From the NCBI RefSeq assembly GCF_000471905.2, contig NW_006499913.1:3999698-4063697 (forward strand): DNA of 64,000 nucleotides, written 5' to 3'. The stretch is from Amborella trichopoda. Its lineage: Eukaryota > Streptophyta > Magnoliopsida > Amborellales > Amborellaceae. The notes under the pieces were generated by a model. It had not been told where the DNA came from and searched no databases. It worked only from the letters and a program-made list of their open reading frames with translations. Positions 1 through 9,448 of this stretch are shown in pieces. The stretch's first letter is position 1; the number at the start of each line of letters is the position of its first letter. A program made the position numbers and the translations under genes.

Positions 1-36
1 CTTGGCCGTGTCTTATAAACTTCAACTCTAATACAG

Positions 37-2584
37 TGAACCGGACGAAATCTACAAGATCTGTAGTGTTATAGGTACTCCAACTCAGAACACTTGGGCA
101 GAAGGATTACATCTTGCAAATTCAATCAATTATCAATTCCCACAGGTAACTTATCTTGGCGGGAATAGGTAGCTCCAATTTCTTTTCACTTTTAATTTTT
201 CTGTTTTGCTGGGATAAGAGGGAACATGTGGTCTTGTGGTTCTGGAATATCGGTCATACCATCATAACTGGTATGCTATAATCCAATGGACTGGAAACCC
301 ATTGTCTCTTGGGTTCAAAGGTGTACGACAAAATGTAGAACTGTGATGGACAGAGAATGCAACCCAATTAGAATAGGACACCCCAATGCTTTCCCCTCCC
401 CACCCGATAACTACAAAAAGAAAAACACGTAATCAATATTGGAGGTGAGCTACTGTCTCCATAGATCATTGGGTTTTTTTTATATTTCCCCTTTATAGTT
501 TATTAATATATTTTGTACTATCCTGAAATAAGGTATAAGACCACTTGTTTTCTGAGACCATAAGACCACTAGTTTTCTACTCTCAGAAAATGAAGTACTA
601 AAGCCATCTAGCATGTTTTATGAGAAAATCTGAACTTCATGTGTTTCTTTTTGTGGTTGTGTAGCCTCTTTCTGTGAGGGGTCCTTGTTAAGAAAATTTT
701 CTGTGATTGCAGTTCTCAAGCACCCATCTTTCTGTGTTGATACCATCAGCCAGTTTGGATGCCATCAATCTCATCACTGTAAGTACCATATCTGGTTGAG
801 ACAAAAAACCATGAAAATAAAGCTATGAGGGAGGAAGAGGATGGTTGAACATTGCATCTGTTTGGTTTGTTTATTGTGTTTCTGGTTAATTGCTGATTGC
901 TATTCGTTGTTATTGGGTGAAGGCTAAATTGCTCTTCATACCATGTTCTTGTTCCTTCCTTGCTTTGTGTGCCCATCAGCTTAAAGGAAAATCAATATTA
1001 AAGGACCAGAGAATATTCTTGCTAGGCAATCATGTACTGGATGTTTTAGTTATTACCTAGGAGGATACCCTATCTTGCTTTGTGAATTCGGCGGTCTTAT
1101 ATTCGAATGTTGTAGATTTTAAGTGTTATCCCTGGAATGGAAGAATATGAAAGAACATATTCTGGATCTCAATACTGAAATTACCACAAAAAAGATAGAG
1201 ATTGGTCCCTCCATTTGTCTGTCAACTTATCAATTCTTTTATAAGTTTTTTCTTGTTAATTACTTAATTAACTTTTCCGTGGGTAACTCACGACATTTTT
1301 TTTTTTCTTTTTGGCAGTCACTTTGTTCATGGGATCCTTCCAGGAGGCCAACTGCTGCAGAGGCGCTTCAACATCCCTTCTTCCAAGTAAATTTTCTAAT
1401 GCTTTGATGCCATAAAGAAATATTTTAATTCGTCTTTTGTATACTTGGTTCTAATTGCTCCAACTTTCTCCTCTCTTGTTTTGGCAGCCTTGTTTTTTTT
1501 ATGTCCCGCCATCCCTGCGCGCGAAGGGAATGCTTGCTCCTAGGACTCCTCCTTCAGGTATTAACTTTTATTTTAGTTAGGGAGGAATATGGAGCAGAAA
1601 GAAAATTAAAGAAGGGGGAGGAGTTTAGGGCGGCGTTTGTGTTTGGAGAGGGGGTTTTACTTGTATTCTGTTATAAATTGTGTTGTTTGTGAATAATTTC
1701 CAGGGAGTGTTAAGGGTGCTTCAGAGCATAAGGGAGTGAGAAGGTCCTTGGGAACTTTATCCAGTGTGAAACCTGTGGCTGCGAGCCATTTCTCTTCTGC
1801 AAAATTAAGTGCTTCTCTCAACACTGGTAAGCACCATTAGCTTATGTTTTGAAAGATTATGAAAAATGTGAATTTTGATGGATAGTTGAAGCTTTGCCCT
1901 TCTGAAATGCTTTCTCTCACATGGGAATTTGATGTGTATTTTGCAGGTGTGCAGCGGAGGCTCGAGATGGATAATCAGGTGATGAGAGAGCGATCAAATC
2001 CCTTGAGAGATGCTTTTGGTCCAACTGTTGTTCTCAAGGATCTGATCTGACTTTTGTCTCGTCTTTCTTTCAGGAGGTAAAGAATGATAAATTGGCTAAA
2101 AGTGGTGCCCGACAGCCAAGGTATAGGCCACCTGCCAGGAACAGCTCAGGTCGGTATTGGTTTTTGCATATGTCCCCTGCATTTCTACATGTTTGCAACT
2201 ATTTATGATTTTCTATGGTGCCTTTTTGAAAAATATTGCTGAGAGAGAGAGAGAGACAGCGCACTACTAGTAAATTACTTTTTAAGATGAAAGCTGATTG
2301 CAGTTTTGCTCCAAATGTATGCAGTTGCTTCTGTATATTCTGGTGGAGCAGCTACCCGTGGCATAATTGAGAATGTGAGCAGCAAGTCACCCCACAGCAA
2401 TGCCCCTTTGCGCCAGCCCCAGCAGCCCCAGCCCCAGCCCCAGCCTGGAAGCAGCAGCAACATGAAAGCAACGACAAACACAACAATGGTGAGGGGTCCA
2501 ATGAAGGCTGGGGGATGGCACCACCTTCCTCATGAAATCCCCACTCACTTGCCTAGGAATTATGTGAGAAAGGTGGCGGGCTAA
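37..2584 (+). CDS. MHK: MHK/CDKF;4-like serine/threonine kinase, 3' part
   Basis: Last eight coding exons of a MAK/MHK-type protein kinase (plant CDKF;4 group). Exons by GT-AG sites and frame continuity: 37-145, 713-778, 1318-1386, 1488-1557, 1704-1826, 1947-1978, 2074-2149, 2325-2584. The first visible exon reads EPDEIYKICSVIGTPTQNTW, typical of kinase subdomain X in CDK/MAPK-like enzymes. It is followed by DAINLI, then LCSWDPSRRPTAAEALQHPFF (subdomain XI with the invariant Arg) and YVPPSLR. The C-terminal tail is basic and low complexity (QPRYRPPARNSS, a Pro-Gln run, PMKAGGWH, final YVRKVAG), as I recall for plant MHK/CDKF;4 proteins. ATP-binding and activation-loop exons lie left of the window. 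The family phosphorylates Ser/Thr; substrates cannot be read here. Every exon join keeps one open frame, so this part looks functional. The exact paralogue is inferred. Confidence 0.9.
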
Positions 2585-3090
2585 AAGTGCGAGTTATTAT
2601 ATTACTATTCTCTCTCCATATATGGAAACTCTACACATTGCAGATATAAGCTTGCGGTCTTGCGTTTATGGACACAAACGCAATATGGGTTTGAATTTTG
2701 TTTTTATTTGATCGAGTGTGGCTCTTTCATGGTAATGGGGCTTCTATATTTGAGTAGGGTGTGGTTTTGTATATCCAATATCTGGGACGATTAAGAGCTT
2801 GGTTTTGTGGTGCCTGCTTTTGGATTTGGATTTGGATTTTAATCCATACTTAATGTTAGTACTGCGGTTTACTATATCGCCTGATTAGCCCTGATGAGGG
2901 AGCAAACCGCCAATTTTAACCGAGGTCAATAATTGTAGGGCCATCAGTGAGATACGTAGTGACATAAATCCAAGTAATCCTAGGGTTTTGAGATAACGTA
3001 AATTTGGAAATGGAACTAATGGAAAAAGTTTATATACGGTTGCAACCTTAGAATGTAGAATTAAAGATGCGCGTCAATGTGGTTTTAATA
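2585..3090. other. 3' flank of the kinase gene
   Basis: No coding potential seen. The first few hundred bases after the stop codon are T-rich and probably hold the 3' UTR; no single polyadenylation signal stands out. The rest is AT-rich spacer. Confidence 0.5.
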
Positions 3091-3180
3091 CTGAATAAAA
3101 GAAAATATTTCGAGTTTGAGAAATGGTGCGATGTATGAATATGAATAAAAGAAAATATTCTGAGTTTGGGAAATGGTGCG
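3091..3180. repeat. 51 bp imperfect tandem duplication
   Basis: A block beginning GAATAAAAGAAAATATT and ending AAATGGTGCG occurs at about 3091-3130 and again at about 3142-3180, with a few substitutions. Confidence 0.75.
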
Positions 3181-3465
3181 TCTTGCAATACGTAGGCTAG
3201 ACTGTCCATTCTTAGAGATTACATGTCTTTACGAAATTAAGTAAAAAAAATCTACCCCAAAAATAATATTTTAGAGGGCTAAACTCATTTCTACATGGAC
3301 TCCAGGGGCCCATATTCTATATAAATTGATCCTCTGAATTATTTCCAGCATGGAGATTATGCATATGAAAGATAAAATTTGAAAATTAGAAATAATAATT
3401 TTATTTAGAAAACATTTGGACTGATGGTTTCAATTGTTTTTAGATGGGCAGCTTGTTTGGACGGA

Positions 3466-3605
3466 CAGCCAACATGAAATGATTGTTCATTTAAAAATAG
3501 GGTGCAAGTTGTACATAGCTGAGGCCCTAAACAATCAGCCAATATGAAATGATTGTTCATTTAAAAATAGGGTGTAGGTTGTACATAGCTAGGGCCCTAA
3601 ACAAT
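3466..3605. repeat. 70 bp tandem duplication containing a MITE end
   Basis: Two near-identical 70 bp units (3466-3535 and 3536-3605) each contain CAGCCAA(C/T)ATGAAATG and end in GGCCCTAAACAAT. The second half of each unit is the left terminus of the MITE annotated next, so the terminus itself has been duplicated in tandem. Confidence 0.8.
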
Positions 3606-3930
3606 CAAAGTAAATCGCACCTTCAAATAATATTGAGAAATGTGGTTTTAGTACTGAAAATCTTTGTGATAGCTTTAAAATATATTTTCTATCTTTAATT
3701 AGAAAATTTAAAAAATAGTGTAGATCGAGTAAATCTATGAAAACTTGAAAATATTGAAAATTATTTTCATGATTTGAAATTTATGTCCATTATTTTTTCA
3801 TGTCTATGCATCTTGATATTGAGATGATCAATTTGAGGATATCTGAGCATCAAAACCACCACCTCTAGTGAAATTTTGGAGGTGGGCTCTAATTTGATTG
3901 TTTAGAACTTAGGCTCCATATAAACTTTTT
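3570..3930. mobile_element. Mutator-like MITE, family A, copy 1
   Basis: Left end (GTACATAGCTAGGGCCCTAA then ACAATCAAA) and right end, read in reverse complement (GTTTATATGGAGCC then TAAACAATCAAA), form imperfect terminal inverted repeats around about 280 bp of AT-rich, non-coding core. The core contains recognisable blocks (GAGAAATGTGGTTTTAGTAC, GAGATGATCAATTTGAGGAT) shared with the copies at about 5.8 and 6.2 kb and with fragments at 19.3 and 30.5 kb. No transposase. Target duplication not clean here. Confidence 0.75.
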
Positions 3931-5794
3931 TTTTAAAACTAACTCACATTTAAAATAAAGAAAAACAATTTTTTGAGAAAAAATAAAGAAAAATAATTTA
4001 TAAAAATAAAAGAAAGACAGTACCCAAAGTGACTTATGGCAGATTGAAAATTGATTATTGATCCTAAAAAGGGAGATTTATCTCTCATGTCAATTAATAA
4101 ATTCCCCATATGAAAGTATATGATTTAATGTTGATCAGAGGTGCTGTGACGAGTAGTGAGCAAATGTACTCTTGGAAGGTGCAGATGTCAAGTAAAATTG
4201 AGTAGTTATAGACCGAGGTAGGGTGGATCAATGGTTCCATATTCGGATCAATGATTTTTTTAACGCTAATTTTCTTTTGTGAAAGATAGATAGTATTTTA
4301 GTGGAAAATTGTTAAAAAGAATGATTAGGATTTTTTTTTAAAAAAAAAACAGGCAAAAGAAATTTGAAAATAGAAATATTTGTTTAGGGAAAACATATAC
4401 TTTCCCTAATATATATGAGTTACATATTTTCTTCTTATCCAGCCATCCAATTTAAATGAATGGCCGAGGTTACTTATCTTAATATGTTACAAGTCTGCCA
4501 CTGACTGTTTGATCTAGATCTGACATTACAAAGTATTTTATTTCTAATTATTTTGGTAAAAATCATGAGTATAAAATTTAATACGTGCCATCATCTCAAT
4601 GGGCCGTACCTAAAAATAATATAAAAAATTATTTTTGAAAAAATAGAATGGCCAAAATACCTTTAAAATTTGTAGGGGTAGTTTGGTCATTTTATTTTAT
4701 CGAGAATTTTTTAAATATATTTTATAGTTGCAAGTTCAAGAGAGGAGTAGAAATAAAACGGCGTATATTTGTGATATTTTGATTGGGGTAATCTTTGTCC
4801 ATTCATAAAAACAGCTAGATGAAAGAAGTGTATAGCTTGTAGGAAAAATATAAAAAGCTTTTCATTTGTTTATTCCAAATAAATTGGAGGGTAGTTATAA
4901 GGCGTAAAAATTTGTGAAAAAAAGCATTGTGGGGATGTTTTCACAAAAAACCAGGACCAAGGATATATGCATCTTAGGGTTTTCAATAAGAAAAGCAGAT
5001 TTTCGACAGAATACTGAGCTCCCTCCAGAAGCCTACAACGCACTTTTTCTGGTGAAGAGCTACTTGAGATGATCACCTTTTTTATATGAAATCTAGAGAG
5101 CTAAGAATCATTATATCATTTTATCTTTTTTTAATGAAAACTTAGATTTTAAGTTTTTGAATAATTTAATCCCATCTTTCAAAAATTAGATGGTCTCTGT
5201 TCAATCTTGAGAATATATCTTTAATCTCTAGACTATGGCATGTAACATGTTTGCATGTCTCATGTTCATATTATTTTATTCCCTCCAACATATTTGTACG
5301 TATTGCATGCTTTAAGACCCACACATACGAGGGTGATATAAATAATGGGTTATCTTAGGGTACTTTTGCACATGTAGTATTTTCTTAACATGCTTAACAT
5401 AGATTTACTACGCTTGTTTTATAATAATTTTTTTTTAAGACGTATCATTAGGAGGTGTAGAACACACATTTCTATTAGAAATTATTACCAATTAATATTG
5501 TATGGAAGTGATGTTACGTTCCATATAGATGATATCATTCTTTATTATAATTAATAAATATTTTTTTAATTAAAACTTTCTATTTTATCTTTAGTTAATT
5601 ACATAAACACCCTTAAAATTAAAAAAATTAATACATTGTAGAGTAAGGGTATTAAGTATCAAAAAATATTGAGTGTACCAAGAAACTAATGAGTATCCTA
5701 ACATAACCCCTAAATAACTTAACTAAAACATATATAACATGAAATTTAACTGGAAAAGTAAACTCATATTTTAATGAGTAGTATTTAGAAAAGG
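3931..5794. other. AT-rich spacer without genes
   Basis: No credible coding region on either strand. Contains poly-A/T runs and a CAGCCATCCAATTTAAATGA motif near 4440, possibly a decayed transposon end. Open frames here are short and lack any recognised motif. Confidence 0.6.
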
Positions 5795-6146
5795 GAAAAG
5801 GTTTTAAAGAACCGAGGCTCTAACAATCAAATCAGAGCTTACCACAAAATTTCACTAGAAAAAGTTGTTTTGATGCCCAAATATCCTCATATGATCATCT
5901 CGACATCAAGATGCATGGACATGAGAAAAAAATAAATTTCAAGTTTTGGAAATAGTGCATCTTGTAACATATATTTAGACAGTCAATTTTCAAGTTTTTA
6001 TAGATGTGCTCGATCTACACTATTTTTGAAGCTTTATATTTTATAATTAGAGATAGCGATATATTTTAAGGCTATCACAAAGATTTCTAATACTAAAATC
6101 ACATTTCTCAATAATATTTGAAGGTAAGCTCTAATTTGATTGTTTT
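5795..6146. mobile_element. Mutator-like MITE, family A, copy 2 (end-truncated)
   Basis: Opposite orientation to copy 1. Left end carries CGAGGCTCTAACAATCAAAT, and the core has GATCATCTCGACATCAAGAT and the 'tttctcaataatatttgaagg' block in reverse. The right end stops within the inverted repeat (CTAATTTGATTGTT), where copy 3 begins. Confidence 0.75.
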
Positions 6147-6155
6147 TTTTCAAAT

Positions 6156-6549
6156 GGGAAAAGTTTATATAGAGCCGGGGCTCTAAACAGTCAAATTCGA
6201 GCCTACATAAAACATTTCACTAGAAGATATTGTTTTGATGCCCAAATATCCTCAAATTCATCATCTCGATATTAAGATTCATGGACATGATAAAATAATC
6301 GATTTCAAGTTTTGGAAATAGTGTATTTTGCAAAGTACTTTTGGACCGTCAAATTTCAAGGATTTCAAGTTTTCATAGATCTCTCGATCTACATTATTTC
6401 TGAAGCTTTAAACTTTATAAATAAAGATGAAAATATATTTTAAGGCTAACAAAATGATTTCTGATATTGAAACCATATTTCTCGACACTATTGGAAGGTA
6501 GGGTCTAATTGATTGTTTAGAGCCTAGGCTCTATATACAAACCGCACCC
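6156..6549. mobile_element. Mutator-like MITE, family A, copy 3 with 9 bp TSD
   Basis: 394 bp non-autonomous element. Termini GGGAAAAGTTTATATAGAGC on the left and, in reverse complement, GGGTGCGGTTTGTATATAGA on the right, continuing as a TIR of about 45 bp (GGCTCTAAACA(G/A)TCAA). It is flanked by a perfect 9 bp direct repeat, TTTTCAAAT, at 6147-6155 and 6550-6558. A 9 bp target duplication is the hallmark of Mutator-like elements. No coding capacity. Confidence 0.88.
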
Positions 6550-6845
6550 TTTTCAAATTATTTCTTCCTACCCGCCAGCCCCCCACCAGTTCTGACCTTT
6601 AATTATTTTAATCCCGTAAAACGCCTTACAGATTAGACCTTATCCCACACCCTTCCCCCACAACTCTCCCTGTCGTCACCCCCACCAACTCCTCTCTTCT
6701 TTTCTTCCTCTTCTTTTTTTTGTTTTTTTTGTTTTTTTTTTTTTTTGTTTTTTTTCAAAAAATAGACTCTCATACTCTCCCTCTCTCAATATCTCACGGT
6801 ATAAAGTATTTTTTCGATGAGTCGGTTGGGAGAGGGTCACCATCC

Positions 6846-6965
6846 TCGATCGAAATTGAGCATAAGATATAGTGTTACAAATTGTCAAGCCCTAGTACGG
6901 TCCCCATTCCCGATAGGAATTGAGTTCAGGACATAGTGTTGCAAATTGTCAAGCCCTAGTATTTT
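6846..6965. repeat. ~75 bp imperfect tandem duplication
   Basis: The string GTCAAGCCCTAGTA with about 40 preceding bases (GAATTGAG, ATAGTGTT, CAAATT) appears twice, ending near 6895 and near 6962. The second unit is also the left edge of the large duplicated segment. Confidence 0.65.
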
Positions 6966-7299
6966 TCTGAGTAAACAAGACCGATCCCAATACTTTATTA
7001 GCCAAAAAAATACCCCAACGATTTCTTGGTCAAAATACCATCCAAAACCTCTAGAAAATCTCAAGTCCTACAAATTTTTGTCCATCCATCTTCTTCTAAA
7101 CCTTTTGGCGTTGTTTGGATATTTCGAAATACATTTCCATACATATTTTTATGTGGAGATGGCACATTGGATTGAAATTTTGGGATAGATAAATATTTCC
7201 CCCAGTAATTATTTTCGCTTAGAAATTGATTTCCGGATTTCCCTGCTATTGAAACATCTACTTTATAGAATACCATTTAATTCAGCCAAAACACCCCAC

Positions 7300-7510
7300 G
7301 AATTTTAGAGAGAAAAACTATCTCAAAGTTTTTATAGAGAGAAATCATACCAAATTTTAGAGAGAGAAGTATCTAAAAATGTTTCAGAGAGAGAAACTAT
7401 CTCAAATTTTTAAAGTGAGAAACTATGACAAATTTTAAGTCCTAGAGAGACAATCTCAAGAAATTTAGAGAGAAACTATATCAAAATTTAAGTTTTAGAG
7501 AAAGAAAGTA
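7300..7510. repeat. AGAGAGAAACTATCTC minisatellite, left block
   Basis: Degenerate tandem array with units of about 25-30 bp built on TTTTAGAGAGAGAAACTATC followed by TCAAA. It continues at 8157-8830; the 638 bp foldback element sits between the blocks. Confidence 0.8.
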
Positions 7511-7518
7511 TATTAAAA

Positions 7519-8156
7519 GGAGAAATTACAAATAACTCCCAAGAATAGAGTTCCTATGCAACTTACCCCCTCCAGATGTTTTTCTCTCACTTTTTATCCC
7601 AATTTAACTTTCCTAACTAATACCCCAAAGTCATAGAAAAGGTAAAATGAAGACTAAAATACCCTCTAGAAAGCATGCAGTCTAGTACAAAATGGGGGCG
7701 GTCCAGCACTTTGCTTCTGAAAAACATTCGGTCTGGCACAAAATAAGGGCGGTCCAACACTTTGAGCATGTGGTCCGACACAAAGTAAGGGTGGTCCGGT
7801 ACTTTGGGCATGTGGTCCAATACAAAATGGGGGCTGTTCGACACTTTGCTTCTCGAAAGCACACGATTCGACACAAAATAGGGTCAGTCTGGCACTTTGG
7901 GCATGCAGTCCAACACAAAATAGGGGTGGTCTTTGGGATTTTGAAAAGCATGCGGTCTGACAAAAAATAGGAGTAGTCTTGTACTTTGGGCATACAGTCC
8001 GGCACTATGGGCATTTTCGTTAAAAACAATGATTTTTTTTATTTGGAGGCTATTTGTTAGAAAAGTTTAATTTGGGGTAAACGTTGCTAAAAACTCTGTT
8101 GAGGGTAGGTTGCCTAGAAAGCCTCATTTTGGGGATTTTTATGCAATTTTTTCTGC
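7519..8156. mobile_element. Foldback MULE with internal minisatellite (family B), copy 1
   Basis: 638 bp element inserted in the minisatellite. Left end starts GGAGAAATTACAAATAACTC; right end in reverse complement starts GCAGAAAAAATTGCATAAAA. Both continue with matching landmarks ('tagagttcctatgcaacttacccc' against 'gaggctttctaggcaacctaccct', then AACTTT(T)CTAAC), so the TIRs are long (over 100 bp) but diverged. ATTAAAA flanks both sides (7512-7518 and 8157-8163), a partial target duplication. The centre (about 7690-7990) is an array of 42-51 bp units rich in GGTCCGGCACTTTG and GGTCCGACACAAAATA. No transposase. Assignment to the MULE class rests on similarity to the 59.3 kb copy with its perfect 9 bp TSD. 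Confidence 0.75.
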
Positions 8157-8830
8157 ATTAAAAATTTAAAAACTGTCTCAAATTTTTAAATTTTAGAAAG
8201 TGCAAGTACTTGAAATTTTTTAAAGATTGAAAATATCTTAAAATTTAGAGAGAGAAACTATTCCAAATTTTAATTTTTAGATATAGAAAGTACTTGAAAT
8301 TTTTTAGGAGAAACCAACTCTAAATCTTGAAGAGGAAAACCATCTTAAATTTTAAGTTTTAGATAGAGAAAATATCTTAAAATTTTAGGGAGTATATCAA
8401 ATTTTTGAGAAAAAAACTACCTGAAATTTTTTAGGAGAAAAACAATCTCAAAATTTTTAGAGAGAAAAACTATCTCATATTTTATATTTTAAAGAAAGAA
8501 ATATCTTAAAATTTTAGAGGGAGTAACTATATCAAATTTTAGAGAGAGAAACTATCTCAAATATTTTAGAGATAACAAATGTATCAAATTCTGAGCTTTT
8601 GAGAGGGAAAACATCTTAATATTTAAGAGAGAAAAATTATATCAAATTTTAGAGAGAGAAACTATCTCAACAATTTTAGAGAGAAAAACAATCTTAAATT
8701 TTAATTTTAGAGAGAAAATATTTTAAAATTCTAGAGAGAAATTATATCAAATTTTAGAGGGAAAAACCACTCGAAATTTTTTTGAGAAATTATCTCAAAT
8801 TTTTTAGAAAGAAACTATTTTAAATTTTAA
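8157..8830. repeat. AGAGAGAAACTATCTC minisatellite, right block
   Basis: About twenty or more degenerate units of (A)TTTTAGAGAGAGAAACTATC with following TCAAA, some with GGAGAAA or GATAGAGAAAATATC variants. No coding potential. Confidence 0.8.
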
Positions 8831-9428
8831 AAATGATATTATAATAAATAATACAAAAAAAAAATTTCACAAAAAAAAAATTTAAAAAAAAAGCCGTGAA
8901 ATTGTTATGTATCCGTATATTCTTCGAAACCTAAAAATCTATTTTATAAGAAATACTTTTCTCAAGATATACATTTCAAAAGAAATAGATTTTTTTCATG
9001 TAAGCATGCATCCAAACGTCACTTCAAAAACTCTAATTTCCCGGCGAACCCAATCAGATTCCACTATTTTCCGGCCAAAATTCCGGTCAAACTGGCTAGG
9101 AGAATCCCAATTACGTCAATAATTTGACGAATAAATAGAGCTCTTATGGAGCTAGTCCATTCTCCCTCTGCTTGTTTACATACAAAGGGAAATGGTTAAA
9201 ATGGGATAATGATTGCGTTTAACACCAATTATGAGGGGTTAATTATAAAACTGTGGGAATTAGGGGAGAAGGGGGACAGGAAGAAATAATGTGAAAGAGA
9301 GTAATGCAGCTAGTTATTTAGAAGATTGGAGGGGATACTATGAAATTGATCCTGCTTTAGGAGGTAGTAAGATATTTGTTTCAAACCTTGGCAATTAATC
9401 CGAAAGAATCAAATTTTAAGTAATATAG

Positions 9429-9448
9429 NNNNNNNNNNNNNNNNNNNN
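9429..9448. other. Assembly gap (20 N)
   Basis: Exactly twenty N bases. The sequence to the left ends with the same bases that end the second duplicate at 12028, and the sequence to the right restarts at the beginning of the duplicate. Confidence 0.99.

Larger units (their letters stand above)
6925..9428. repeat. 2.5 kb direct duplication, copy 1
   Basis: Near-identical to 9449-12028. The match starts at GGACATAGTGTTGCAAATTG and runs to TTAAGTAATATAG at 9428, ending exactly at a run of 20 N. Differences are scattered substitutions and short indels plus a block of about 76 bp missing here near 7300. No gene: apparent open frames in 7.6-8.0 kb are read-through of an internal minisatellite. Confidence 0.95.

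Noticed and set aside
2275-2481. Minus-strand Trp/Gly-rich frame
   Set aside because: Shadow of the Pro-Gln codon run in the last exon of the kinase gene.
7617-8029. Overlapping open frames with repeated VLDRPHFVLDHMPK-like peptides (and the duplicate at 10217-10614)
   Set aside because: They are read-through of the internal minisatellite of the foldback MULE on both strands and in several frames. There is no start context or conserved domain, and periodicity explains the peptides.
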